A DNA stretch of 64,000 nt from Halichondria panicea (Eukaryota; Porifera; Demospongiae; Suberitida; Halichondriidae). The notes under the pieces are model-generated. The model had not been told where the DNA came from, ran no database searches, and saw only the letters and a list, made by a program, of their open reading frames with translations. Below, piece after piece: positions 55,074 to 64,000 of this stretch (positions are counted from its first letter, which is position 1; the number at the start of each line of letters is the position of its first letter). A program made the position numbers and the translations under genes. The DNA is taken from NCBI RefSeq assembly GCF_963675165.1, contig NC_087387.1:639501-703500 (forward strand), in the 5' to 3' direction.

Positions 55074-56867
55074 ATGAAGCGTTCTTGGGAAGGTTCTTAT
55101 GATGGTTACCCACCTGGACCCAACTACGATTACTCTTATGGAGGTCCTAGATTTGCGCAAGATGACGAGTACGACTACAGGTCCGATAACATTTCGCAAA
55201 TGAGACCTCGCCGTGGCCGTGCAGACAGACCCGTGTTCGACCGTAACAGCGCAAGTGATCGCGGTGGTAGGCAAGGCATGAAGTTTGTAAACCCAGAATA
55301 TTATGATTGCCAGTATGGGGACCGTTTCGAAGGCACAAAATCAGGCGCCATACACCCGTACGACGACAGCTCTGTGAAGAAACGCAAAGTTGACAATTTG
55401 TCACTTTGTGTCGATTTTGTTCGCGGCTTTTGCACAAAGGGGGCAATGTGTCCCAAGCCTCATGTTAACTATGTAGAGTCTAATGACGAACGCGAAGTGA
55501 TTGCGAAAGTGAAATTTTGCCACAATTTTCAAAACAGGGGTGTTTGTCTCCGCCCACAAGGTTGCAACTTTTTGCATGTTACAAGACGCGAGGAGGATGA
55601 GTTTTTGCTGACTGGGGCTATCCCTCAAACTGTTTTTGATCGAACATCCGACCAAGGTGGTTTCCGTGGTGGCGACGATCGTCCGAGCAGGGGTGGCGGT
55701 GGCGGTGGCGGTGGTGGATTTCGTGGGGGACGTGGTGGTCCAGGCCGCGGTGGTGGTGGTTCATATCGTGGTGGTGGTTCATATCGTGGTGATCGTGGTC
55801 CTAGCCGAGGGGACCATGGCGGAAGGTTCGGGAGGCGTAGTAACAGTAGTGGAGAATTTGTTGGTCATTCTTCAAGCAAACCTGTCACTTTTTCCAGTTA
55901 CTGTGTTGATTTTCTAAAGGGAACGTGTGCCAAGGGTTCTGTTTGTCCTCTGAAGCATGTTGAGTGTGTGGAGAATGCTGACGATCGGGAGGGAATTGTT
56001 TCAACTGTGTTCTGTCATGACTTCCTTAACCAAAAATGTCGACGCCCAGCGTGCAAGTATGTACACGCTACTCGTGAAGAAGAAGATTATTTCCTGTCTA
56101 ATGGATTTTTTGCACCTACCATTAATGCTAGAAATCGCGAGAAACTGTTCTACTCTGATGTGTGCCTCGATTTTCTACGCAACCAGTGTATTCGTGGAAA
56201 CAAGTGCAATTACAAACATGTGTCTCAAGTGGATAACCAGAAGGAACGACAAGTCCTTAGCCGTTCGATTTTCTGCCACGATTTTCAGGATGGTGCGTGC
56301 ACTCGACCCTCCTGCAAGCTTCTCCACACTTCAATTCAAGATGAACTTTACTTCTTGAATAATGGCTGTCTGCCTGAGCACCTCTCTGTGTCTGAATCTT
56401 CCCAGTCAACTCGTGATCCTAAATTGGACATGCTTGCAAAGAATGTTTGCCGTGACTTCATCAAGAATCGTTGTGAATTTGGTGATCGTTGTCGCTTCTA
56501 CCACCCTACAGCTATTGAGATACAAGCTCTCGTTGCCAACTCGAATGCTTCCACAAGACAGCCACCTATGGAGCGTGGTGCAGGTGAATTTAATAATCCA
56601 GGAGGGCCTTCTCAAGCTTCTACCTCGACTGCAGTATCTGATCCTGCTCCCTCACAAGAAAATGACGCTCTGCAAGATCGAGTGAAACAACTGGAACGCT
56701 TGCTGGCAGATGCTTGCTACTGTATGACACTGGCTGTGGGAAACGATCACCCTGCTATTTCTACACTAATGGGTACCATTTCTGAATTGGCACCACCCAG
56801 CTCGCTCGCGAACCAAGGCCAAGAACAGGCCCCTAAAGAACCTGATGTGCCTGCCTCAACCAACTAA
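55074..56867 (+). CDS. ZC3H10-like protein with seven CCCH zinc fingers and an RGG box
   Basis: Single-exon coding region of 597 residues. Seven CCCH fingers start at Cys 112, 149, 277, 314, 364, 401 and 459. Fingers 1, 3, 5 and 7 are C-x7-C-x5-C-x3-H of the form C-x-DF-...-C-x-x-G-x-x-C. Fingers 2, 4 and 6 are the CH(D/N)F...C-x-RP...C-x3-H type, each followed by an acidic (E)DE-x-FL-x-x-G segment. This A-B pairing is that of vertebrate ZC3H10, which has A-B-A. Between the first and second pair lies a Gly/Arg-rich RGG domain (about 197-253), typical of RNA-binding and condensate-forming proteins. The N-terminus is Tyr/Asp/Arg-rich; a basic KKRK (102-105) may be a nuclear signal. A short amphipathic stretch near 530-546 may form a coiled coil. 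The role is probably RNA binding. ATG 55074 is the first in-frame ATG. Confidence 0.93.
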   Translation: MKRSWEGSYDGYPPGPNYDYSYGGPRFAQDDEYDYRSDNISQMRPRRGRADRPVFDRNSASDRGGRQGMKFVNPEYYDCQYGDRFEGTKSGAIHPYDDSSVKKRKVDNLSLCVDFVRGFCTKGAMCPKPHVNYVESNDEREVIAKVKFCHNFQNRGVCLRPQGCNFLHVTRREEDEFLLTGAIPQTVFDRTSDQGGFRGGDDRPSRGGGGGGGGGFRGGRGGPGRGGGGSYRGGGSYRGDRGPSRGDHGGRFGRRSNSSGEFVGHSSSKPVTFSSYCVDFLKGTCAKGSVCPLKHVECVENADDREGIVSTVFCHDFLNQKCRRPACKYVHATREEEDYFLSNGFFAPTINARNREKLFYSDVCLDFLRNQCIRGNKCNYKHVSQVDNQKERQVLSRSIFCHDFQDGACTRPSCKLLHTSIQDELYFLNNGCLPEHLSVSESSQSTRDPKLDMLAKNVCRDFIKNRCEFGDRCRFYHPTAIEIQALVANSNASTRQPPMERGAGEFNNPGGPSQASTSTAVSDPAPSQENDALQDRVKQLERLLADACYCMTLAVGNDHPAISTLMGTISELAPPSSLANQGQEQAPKEPDVPASTN

Positions 56868-57229
56868 AGACTGATGTTGAAGTTTATGGACTTTGTAGTT
56901 ATGGACATTTAGTGTATTATGAACTGACCCTTATATTTGTAATGTTAATGTGTATATAATTATGTGCAGTTATGCTCTTTGCTGATAACTATTTCCTCTT
57001 ATTATTATTATGGATGTTGAACTGATATTCTTACAATGTGATATTCTTACAATGTGTACCTTTAGATATAAGTAACTATACATGTATTACCATAATTATA
57101 CCACCTTTATAGGGGCGTGCATGCATACGTAATCATAGGGTTTGGATTGAAGAAGTGCGGCTTGTGATGAGGCTAATTAACACATGCATGTAAGGTTAAT
57201 ATCAACAATCTTGATTACACATAATTATC

Positions 57230-57235
57230 AATAAA
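57230..57235 (+). terminator. Poly(A) signal, ZC3H10-like gene
   Basis: AATAAA 363 bp after the stop codon. It lies 88 bp short of the DERA stop on the opposite strand, so the convergent 3' UTRs probably overlap. The 56868-57322 spacer holds nothing else I recognise, and I found no canonical DERA signal in it. Confidence 0.55.
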
Positions 57236-57322
57236 GTGAAACAACATCATGCAAATCAGAAATCAGAATAATTATAAACATAAGAAAAAGTTCATTTTCA
57301 TTGTCCATACTAAAAGCAGTTT

Positions 57323-58300
57323 CTAAGACATTGGTATCTGGTGCTTTGCTGCATATCTGCCAGTCACTTGATGGTAAAGCTGCCGTTCAATATCTCCGAG
57401 CAGAGAACTGGCACCAATCCTAAACAGGTCAGGTTTGGTCCAATCATCGCCCAACTCTTCCTTCATCAGAGCAAGCCAATAGAGAGCATCTTTGGCACTT
57501 CTGATGCCTCCAGCTGGCTTAAAACCGATCTTATAACCTGTACGTTCAAAGTAATCCCGAATAGCACGAACCATCACAAAAGCGACTGGGAAAGTGGCGT
57601 TCACGGCTTCTTTCCCGGTGGAGGTCTTGATAAAGTCAGAGCCAGCCATCATACAAATGAGGCTAGTCTTGTACACGTTGGTGAGGGTGCCAAGATGACC
57701 AGTAGCCAGAATCGTCTTCAAGTGAGCCTCTCCACACGCTTCTCTACAAGCACGCACTTCGTCGTACAAAGCTTGCCAATTTCCTTGCAGCACAAAGGTT
57801 CGAGTGATGACAATATCAATCTCAGTTGCACCGTATTTGATGGCTTGTCGTATTTCGTCCAATCTTTGCTGAATTGGAGTCTGTCCAGCTGGGAAACCTG
57901 CCGACACAGAAGCAATGGGAATGTCAGTACAGCTGAGTTCTTTCAAAGCCTTAACCACATCAGGAACACGCTCAGGATACACGCAAACGGCCCCAACTCG
58001 TATATTCAGTTCAGTTACACCGAGAGATTTGGCGAGGTCTTGACGAACAGGAGTATGAGCTTTGTACACAAGTCTTGAGACATTTCCTGGAGTGTCGTCT
58101 CCGTCCAGGGTAGTGAGGTCAATACAGCTAACAGCACGAAGAAGCCAAGCGGCTTGCCATTCTTTCTTGATTGAGCGTCGTGTTTTGTGTGTGGCTGCTC
58201 TCCTAATAACCGCTGGTAGATTGACACGAGATGACTCCACCCATCCTAGGTCAAGAGGAAGACCAGGATTTCGTTCAAAGGTAGACATCTTTGAGTCCAT
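57323..58300 (-). CDS. DERA: Deoxyribose-phosphate aldolase
   Basis: Class I aldolase that splits 2-deoxy-D-ribose 5-phosphate into glyceraldehyde 3-phosphate and acetaldehyde, the last step of deoxynucleoside breakdown; cytosolic. The coding part is one exon of 325 residues (human 318). Matches run the whole length: KKEWQAAWLL near the start, AVCVYP, GFPAGQT, GATEIDIVI, EAHLKTILATG, the Schiff-base lysine in FIKTSTGKE (Lys 225), the second lysine in GFKPAGGIRS (Lys 261), LFRIGAS and the PMS C-terminus. The exon begins after an acceptor at 58310 (TTTGTTTGCAG), so the 5' UTR starts in an upstream exon not located. Met 58300 is the first ATG of this exon; Met 58288 aligns better with vertebrate starts and would give 321 residues. 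Confidence 0.96.
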   Translation of the reverse strand: MDSKMSTFERNPGLPLDLGWVESSRVNLPAVIRRAATHKTRRSIKKEWQAAWLLRAVSCIDLTTLDGDDTPGNVSRLVYKAHTPVRQDLAKSLGVTELNIRVGAVCVYPERVPDVVKALKELSCTDIPIASVSAGFPAGQTPIQQRLDEIRQAIKYGATEIDIVITRTFVLQGNWQALYDEVRACREACGEAHLKTILATGHLGTLTNVYKTSLICMMAGSDFIKTSTGKEAVNATFPVAFVMVRAIRDYFERTGYKIGFKPAGGIRSAKDALYWLALMKEELGDDWTKPDLFRIGASSLLGDIERQLYHQVTGRYAAKHQIPMS

Positions 58301-58310
58301 TCGATATTCC

Positions 58311-59383
58311 TGCAAACAAATGACATGTACAGTCATCACACTGATCATTACCTACTGCTATGTCATTACTCCTGGAGCTAAAATTACTTACTTTGCAGAT
58401 GAATCAGATATGCAGCAGAGTCTCCAAGGGTCCTGGTATCTAACTGCAATGTGCTTTCAATCTAAAGTACGAGCAAGAGGCAGTTATGAGCTCAAGAAGA
58501 TGGACCACACACACACCAGTCTCTGCAGCATGAAAAGGGTCAGAGGTCAACTATAACACACCCACTTTTCTTAGTCACACCCATTTATTGTCATGTGATA
58601 AAAGCAAAAAAAGGGGCAGGGCTCGCACTAGAGGGGCGTGGTCGTATAGGGTCGCACATGATGCATCACATTAAAAGATTGACTGTTCACTGTTTTACTG
58701 CACACACTGACACTATTTCAAGGATAAATCAAAGAAAAGCTGCTTATATATAGGTGAGGAGAGTACAAGGCACTGGATGTATGTATATATATGATTAAAA
58801 GCCTATTTGTAGAGTCTATAAAAGCTCTAGTAAAGCTTATTCCCTGTTCAAGTGTGTCCCAACTGTCATGTGTAGTTTAGACATTGATCATGCCTCACTG
58901 CACACAGTACTCACTGGACGAACCTCTAATACGTATTGGTTAGTATAAAATATAGTCGTTCGTTAATCACTGTTTTAATACTGAGCCCTAGATCTAAGTT
59001 AGTTAATTAGTTTATTGTCATAGTTCTGGTATGGTATAAGGAGCCATTTTATTAAAAAAATCGTGTCATCTAGACTTACTAGACACACTTTGTGGGGCCC
59101 CTAATATTAAATAGCATAATTTCGCTAGATGAGTTCGAGTGAGTGCTAGCAGTGATACAGTACGTGTCAAGTGGTGTATTAAGTGGTGTATTGTTTTCTG
59201 CTAATTGATTCACTAATAAATAGCCTTGTAAGTGTGATAATGGAAATTGTTTGATGTGCTGTAATTGGAAATGTGGATCATTTGTAATTAGTTTTTATTG
59301 TATACTAATATGGACATTATGTAACCACAGCATCACCTGCCTAGACGACAAGACTTATACGAATTTGGTACATCATTTAGAGA
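58311..59383. promoter_or_regulatory. Divergent intergenic region, DERA / PPP6R
   Basis: About 1.1 kb between head-to-head genes. It must contain the 5' UTR exon and promoter of DERA and the 5' UTR of PPP6R. No TATA box, CpG island-like block or repeat family stands out. Confidence 0.4.
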
Positions 59384-60564
59384 ATGTTTTGGAGGCTTTC
59401 GTTTCGAAGGCCATCAGCAATTGATGCTATTCTTGACAAAGAGGTGAGGAGTTGTTTAGACATTGTGTCGATCACATTTTAAATATACGATTACTGTACA
59501 TATTGTTCTTATAGTTTAATTAACTGAAGGGTAGAGTGTTGCTTTTTAGTATCATTATATTATTTCCAGTCGTCTCCACTCCACACACACACCACCACCC
59601 GCCCACACACACACACAGGACTGTACGTTGGGCGAGATTCTTGACGAAGATGACGTCCTTCAAGAATGCAAATCACACAACAAGAAACTCGTTGACTTGT
59701 AAGTACAACCAGAGAGTCACATTTAGAATGTGTTTTAGTATAGGCCACTTGCTTATTGCAGCCACTGTTGGTCTGCCCGTGGGTGACCACTAGGTCTACA
59801 AAGACTGCATTGAATTAGGATATGGTTGTACAAGAATGGTTGGTGACTTTATTAGACATTCTATAGATCTTGTACTCAATGGCTATAATAGTTATTAATA
59901 ATCATATATTATTATAAGGCACAGTATTCGTCTGAGATAGGCAAACTTGTGAATGTAAATTGTGCAATATTCTGATGTTGATCATATATATCAGTTGTGG
60001 TGGTCAAGAGAGGGTTTCTGTTGGTATGATACCATTGCTATATAGAAGTATTGCGTTCAGTTAGTGTTGTCTATTAATTTGTACATAGAGCACAATAATT
60101 ATTCATCCATATTTTAACCATTACATGTACAACCTGTGTGCGTGTGTGTGCGTGTGTGCGTGGTATTGTTTAAGTGCATACTGGACTACTTTAATTAGAT
60201 GCGTGTGCCAAGGTGATATCAGGTTTCAATGTTTTCTCTAGCGACAGACGTCAATTTCAACCACTTCTGTGTTTGTAAAAAACACAATTTTCTGTGTACA
60301 TTCCTTAGAATGGTTCAATTATAGCGACCGTACGTGACACTGTGTTTGTGTACTGTAGTTTGGTACGGCCTGAGATGATGGAGGAGCTGGTCAAGTACGT
60401 GTGTCAGGAACCCAGTGAAGATGTCGAGGATAAAGTCAAGTTCAAGTAAGTGCTCTAGCTCTGTGTGTGTGTGTGTGCGTGTGTGTGTGTGTGTGTGCGT
60501 GTGTGTGTGCGTGCGTGTGTGTGTGTGCGTGCGTGCGTGTGTGCGTGTGTGTGTGTGTGTGTGC

Positions 60565-60642
<78 letters not shown>

Positions 60643-63600
60643 GTGTGCGTGTGTGGTGGTGTGTGTCGTTTATTATTGGTTTGTGATTGTTTATCTTGAC
60701 AGCTGTACGTGTACGTGCTCGATATGTAGCCAGCTATGTACAGTCATGTGTACGTATGATGACTTGTGGATTAATACCTGTAGTACTAGCTATTCTCACA
60801 CAATTGTAATACGTGTATTGTAATGTATGACCCCCCACATAGATATGCCATATCCCACACATATATGACCCCCCACCCCTCTCACCCCCCCTCATAGATA
60901 CCCCCACATAGCGTGTGAACTGCTCACCTCTGAGGTTTTCACCATCACAGAGCAGCTAAGTGCCAGTGAGTATTTGATGGGTCTCCTCTGGTCCTTCCTC
61001 GACTCTACAGGCCCTCTCAACCCCCTCGTCGGAAGGTGGGTGTGGTTTACTGGACTATATCCCCCTCAAGTCTTGCCATGTATATTATGTATGTGGTAGC
61101 TGGCTTTGGTGGCCGTCCCTGAGCCGCAGTACACAATGTGTGCTATGCCTTGGGGTCGTACTATACATATACATACACTCCCACTCTTTCCTTTTTCTTG
61201 TAGTTTAAGAATAATTATTACTGTACATGTAGCAGTCATCATTCTCGATGTCATGTGTGACCGGTTATGGCTAGTTTTGCTTCCAATACTTCCAAGGCCA
61301 TTGCGGTCTCTTCAGACTCATGCCTAATATAATCCGTTGCTATACACATGTACTTGGCTCTTCTCTGATGACTTGTGTTGTGTTTCTGCAGTTTCATCAG
61401 TAAAGTGTTGGCAATGCTACTCAATAAAGAGCCTATGGTGGTGAGTACTGTATCAGCATGAAGCTTGTACCAACCTGAGAGATCTTAGAAAATAATATTG
61501 GGAGATTAAATTACTGTAGAAACAGTATGTGTGTGTATATAGTGTTTCCTTATTTAGTACTCATTGTTAGTATAATGCCTACTGTGGTTACATTCATTGT
61601 ACCAAATAGAGCAATTATTCACAGGGATATTACAACCATGTCAATTAATCATTTGTTCGGTCCCTCCCCTTGTATATAGATATTCAATTTCATGCAAGGC
61701 CGTGAAGACTTCCTCTCCCAGTTCCTAGTTCACCTGGGTACCTCGGCCATCATGGACCTCCTACTACAGATGGTGGCAGTGGCAGAGACGGACCAGATAC
61801 GACAAGACATTGCCATGGTAAGGGTACAATGTACTTGTCCAGTCAGGGATGTGCCCACACTGGTCGATGGTACTAACCACCTCTTAGGCCTGGTTTACCA
61901 TATGTATGTTAGTGTGTGTTAAGGATTTAAAATAGCTATCACATAATATTTCTCCCTGTACATGTATGTGTACAATGTATGTATTTTATAAGGTACACTA
62001 ACTGAAAACGACTTTATACCATAGCTTTACTAAGTTTGTCTGCTAATTGACTGTTGCATGCCACTCTCAGTGTCTTGTATAATGTCACAGCATAGTGCAT
62101 GTTGTACTTCTTCCTACACTTGTTGTATGCTATGTGTTTATGTTGTGTTGTTCCAGAGGAGGTCCGACACGAGTACCTCGATTAGGCTTAGTCACATGCA
62201 ACAATGACTTTACTGTTGAATTTTGCACGTGACCAAGCCTAATCGAGATACTCATGTCGTACCTCCTCTGGTGTTGTTCATGGCTATACTTGTAAGTGTC
62301 TTCTTGCCCCCCCCTCTCACTGTAGTGGCTCAAGGAACAGGGGCTAGTGGAGAAGCTGATAGACTTCATAGGAAAGGATACCGACAACACTGAGGTACTT
62401 CATATAATGCTAATAATTATATAAAGTGTGTGCCTGCTTGTGCATTTGTAGTTCAGAGTGACGTATGTGTGGTATACCCTATGAATAATGTACGTACTCT
62501 TCCTTGTAGGCAATGTATTTTAATGTCTGCATGTATATTTACAGTGATTTCATTGACTGTACCTTTCAGCAGCCATAACTTTAGTATCATTGATCCAAAG
62601 TCTTATGATTTCTGTCATTTTTCGGCCTTGGACCATGGGCTATATATTCCATGATATTTGGCCGAAATTGACAAATTTTGTCATCTCCCAAAATAATATG
62701 AACAGTGAGAATAGTACTGTACATAATGATGATCATCTCATTGTACATGTCCTATACAGTACAATTATTCTAATCACTACCTTTGCTTGCTGCAGTACTG
62801 TGCCAATGCGTCCCAGGCTCTGTGTGACATGTTCGTGCTCTCCAGAGAGTCTTATCAGAAGGCCAACCCAGCACCTCTCCTCGACACACTAGAGAGGTGG
62901 GGTCATGTACTAACATTGCCATGGATACCTATTGGATAACTGTATAGATACATGTACCATAATTTATGCCTAATAATTGAATATCTAAAATTGCCTTTTG
63001 CAATTGCTTTTAAGGCCAAATATTGAAAAATTGACCTCTTTTTTATGAAAAGACTACAAAGGCTTTTGTGTGTGTCCATGGCTTCCATGTAAACCCTGTG
63101 GCTACTGCACTGCCTTGTGTTGACTGTACTAACCTCTGCCCACACACACAGTGAGGAGACTCTCCAGCGATTACTTGACAACATGTTCAGCTCTGAAACA
63201 CCTAAAGACGTAGTGATAGTAAACGGCATCTCTGTACTACTAACAGCCCTAGAAAAACGGTAATATTGATATTGCAAAAAAATTGCTGTAGTATTTTACT
63301 TACAGTTAGCTACACAACATCTAAAAGTTGTGTACATATATATACGAGCTAACTTTGATGGTCTGTAATTGTGTTTGGAACAATATCCGATTTCAAAGCT
63401 AAAAAATGCATTTAGTAGCTATTTGGTAGTGCTACAATAATTATGGTGTGCTTAGATCAGCGACTGCATGCTTTCTGGTTCAAATGTTCTATTTTCAGAA
63501 GATTATAAGTGTGGGTGATTTTTCAGAATCTGCCAAGTATGCATTGATTCCCTCCCTCCTCCCTCGTGCAGTTCCCTACCCATGATCAATACTCCTCCGC

Positions 63601-64000
63601 CATTGGAGAGGTCCTTCTCAATGGGCAATCCTGAAGAGGGTTCCGAGAATTCTCTACACTCTGGCAAGGAGCTCACAGCAGGTGGGACACTTGAACATGC
63701 ACAAATTTAATGTTCACTTATTTGCATGTGCGTACATGTACATGTAGTGGGTGTGGCTAATACTGTACTTGTCAAGTTGTGTACTGTCTGTCACCATAAT
63801 TATGTGTACTGTACTGCGTCTGCCCACCCCCTCACACACACACACCCCTCACACACACAGAGCTTGAGCGATGCCTTCACAATCGACTAAAGGACTTCCA
63901 CGATCTTCTCTCCAGAAGACCACAAGGCTACCCTCACTCCGTCATGTCCACCACGGCCGGGGACCTGGACCCTCCCCTTGGCAACACACGACTACAGGTG
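59384..64000 (+). CDS. PPP6R: SAPS-domain regulatory subunit of protein phosphatase 6, partial (11 exons, continues past the window)
   Basis: Exons 59384-59443, 59619-59698, 60359-60445, 60898-61035, 61392-61440, 61680-61817, 62326-62394, 62796-62896, 63152-63259, 63572-63681 and 63861-64000 join in phase into exactly 360 codons. They cover the N-terminal SAPS domain, which binds the PP6 catalytic subunit. Family signatures: the MFW start, [70 protein letters not shown] and [10 protein letters not shown]. Vertebrates have three paralogues (PPP6R1-3); which one this matches cannot be told from this part. Exons 2, 9 and 11 follow CA-repeat acceptors. The 3' half is outside the window. Confidence 0.95.
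60463..60666. repeat. Long (TG)n microsatellite in a PPP6R intron
   Basis: About 200 bp of TGTG with regular TGCG interruptions, 15-20 bp after the exon 3 donor. The Cys-Val frames that cross it are artefacts. Confidence 0.95.
61090..61325 (+). repeat. Dispersed repeat, TGCCTCG... family (degenerate)
   Basis: GGTTATGGCTAGTTTTGCTT and the following GCCATTGCGGTCTCTTCAGA match 15,470-15,510 and the complement of 38,985-39,055. It lies in the intron between PPP6R exons 4 and 5. Confidence 0.6.
62153..62271. mobile_element. Family-D hairpin MITE in PPP6R intron with 7-bp target duplication
   Basis: 119 bp. Arms CCAGAGGAGGTCCGACACGA and TCATGTCGTACCTCCTCTGG pair, continuing through CTCGATTAGGCTT / AAGCCTAATCGAG. 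Flanked by TGTTGTT on both sides (62146-62152 and 62272-62278). Confidence 0.85.
62566..62700. mobile_element. Family-B MITE fragment in a PPP6R intron
   Basis: TTTCAGCAGCCATAACTTTA, then TTTTTCGGCCTTGGACCATG and GGCCGAAATTGACAAATTTT match parts of 47288-47584. Confidence 0.6.

Noticed and set aside
55636-55917. Val-rich plus-strand ORF inside the CCCH gene
   Set aside because: Out-of-frame reading of the Gly/Arg-rich region.
60415-60823. Open frames of Cys-Val repeats on the plus strand
   Set aside because: They are translations of the (TG)n microsatellite in a PPP6R intron.

Overview
The window is animal nuclear DNA. The genes are interrupted by introns with GT/AG borders, the noncoding DNA is AT-rich and full of short transposons and CA/TG microsatellites, and the proteins belong to animal families (Tudor-SN, MYLIP-type FERM-RING ligase, TMEM216, PP6 regulatory subunit, cystine-knot secreted protein). 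Compact gene spacing, alternating strands and animal-specific but divergent proteins would suit an early-branching animal such as a sponge. That placement is an inference and I cannot name the species.

The left two thirds (1 to about 48,960) is dominated by SND1 and a partial duplicate of it. The intact SND1 gene runs on the minus strand from its ATG at 48,960 to its stop at 23,029. I could join 23 exons with consistent phases into 913 codons, close to the 910 residues of the human protein. A segmental duplication is laid over its 3' half: 1 to about 15,060 (copy 1) repeats about 24,874 to 43,903 (copy 2), introns included. Copy 2 carries working SND1 exons. Copy 1 is an SND1 pseudogene: exons 13 and 14 are deleted and exon 15 has a 5-bp insertion. 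An orphan relic of exon 4 lies at 16.2 kb. Between the copies are a small secreted cystine-knot gene (18,462-19,085) and the last SND1 exon (23,029-23,094). Because the two copies can be compared base by base, insertions, tandem expansions and deletions that postdate the duplication can be seen directly. They include a 421-bp element with perfect 36-bp terminal inverted repeats and a 1,946-bp element flanked by GGCC duplications.

The right third (48.9-64 kb) is gene-dense and strictly alternating: SND1 (-), TMEM216 (+), MYLIP-like (-), ZC3H10-like CCCH/RGG protein (+), DERA (-), PPP6R (+, cut by the window end). SND1/TMEM216, MYLIP/ZC3H10-like and DERA/PPP6R are head to head and may share promoters. 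TMEM216/MYLIP and ZC3H10-like/DERA are tail to tail. The first tail-to-tail pair has crossed poly(A) signals, so its 3' UTRs probably overlap.

The genes do not form one pathway. Two concern RNA (SND1 and the CCCH/RGG protein), one the ciliary transition zone (TMEM216), one ubiquitination (MYLIP), one deoxyribose catabolism (DERA), one PP6 phosphatase (PPP6R), and one is secreted. At least four families of short inverted-repeat elements occur, and seven 3' splice sites are formed by the end of a CA-type repeat. I saw no prokaryotic features, CRISPR arrays or convincing RNA genes.
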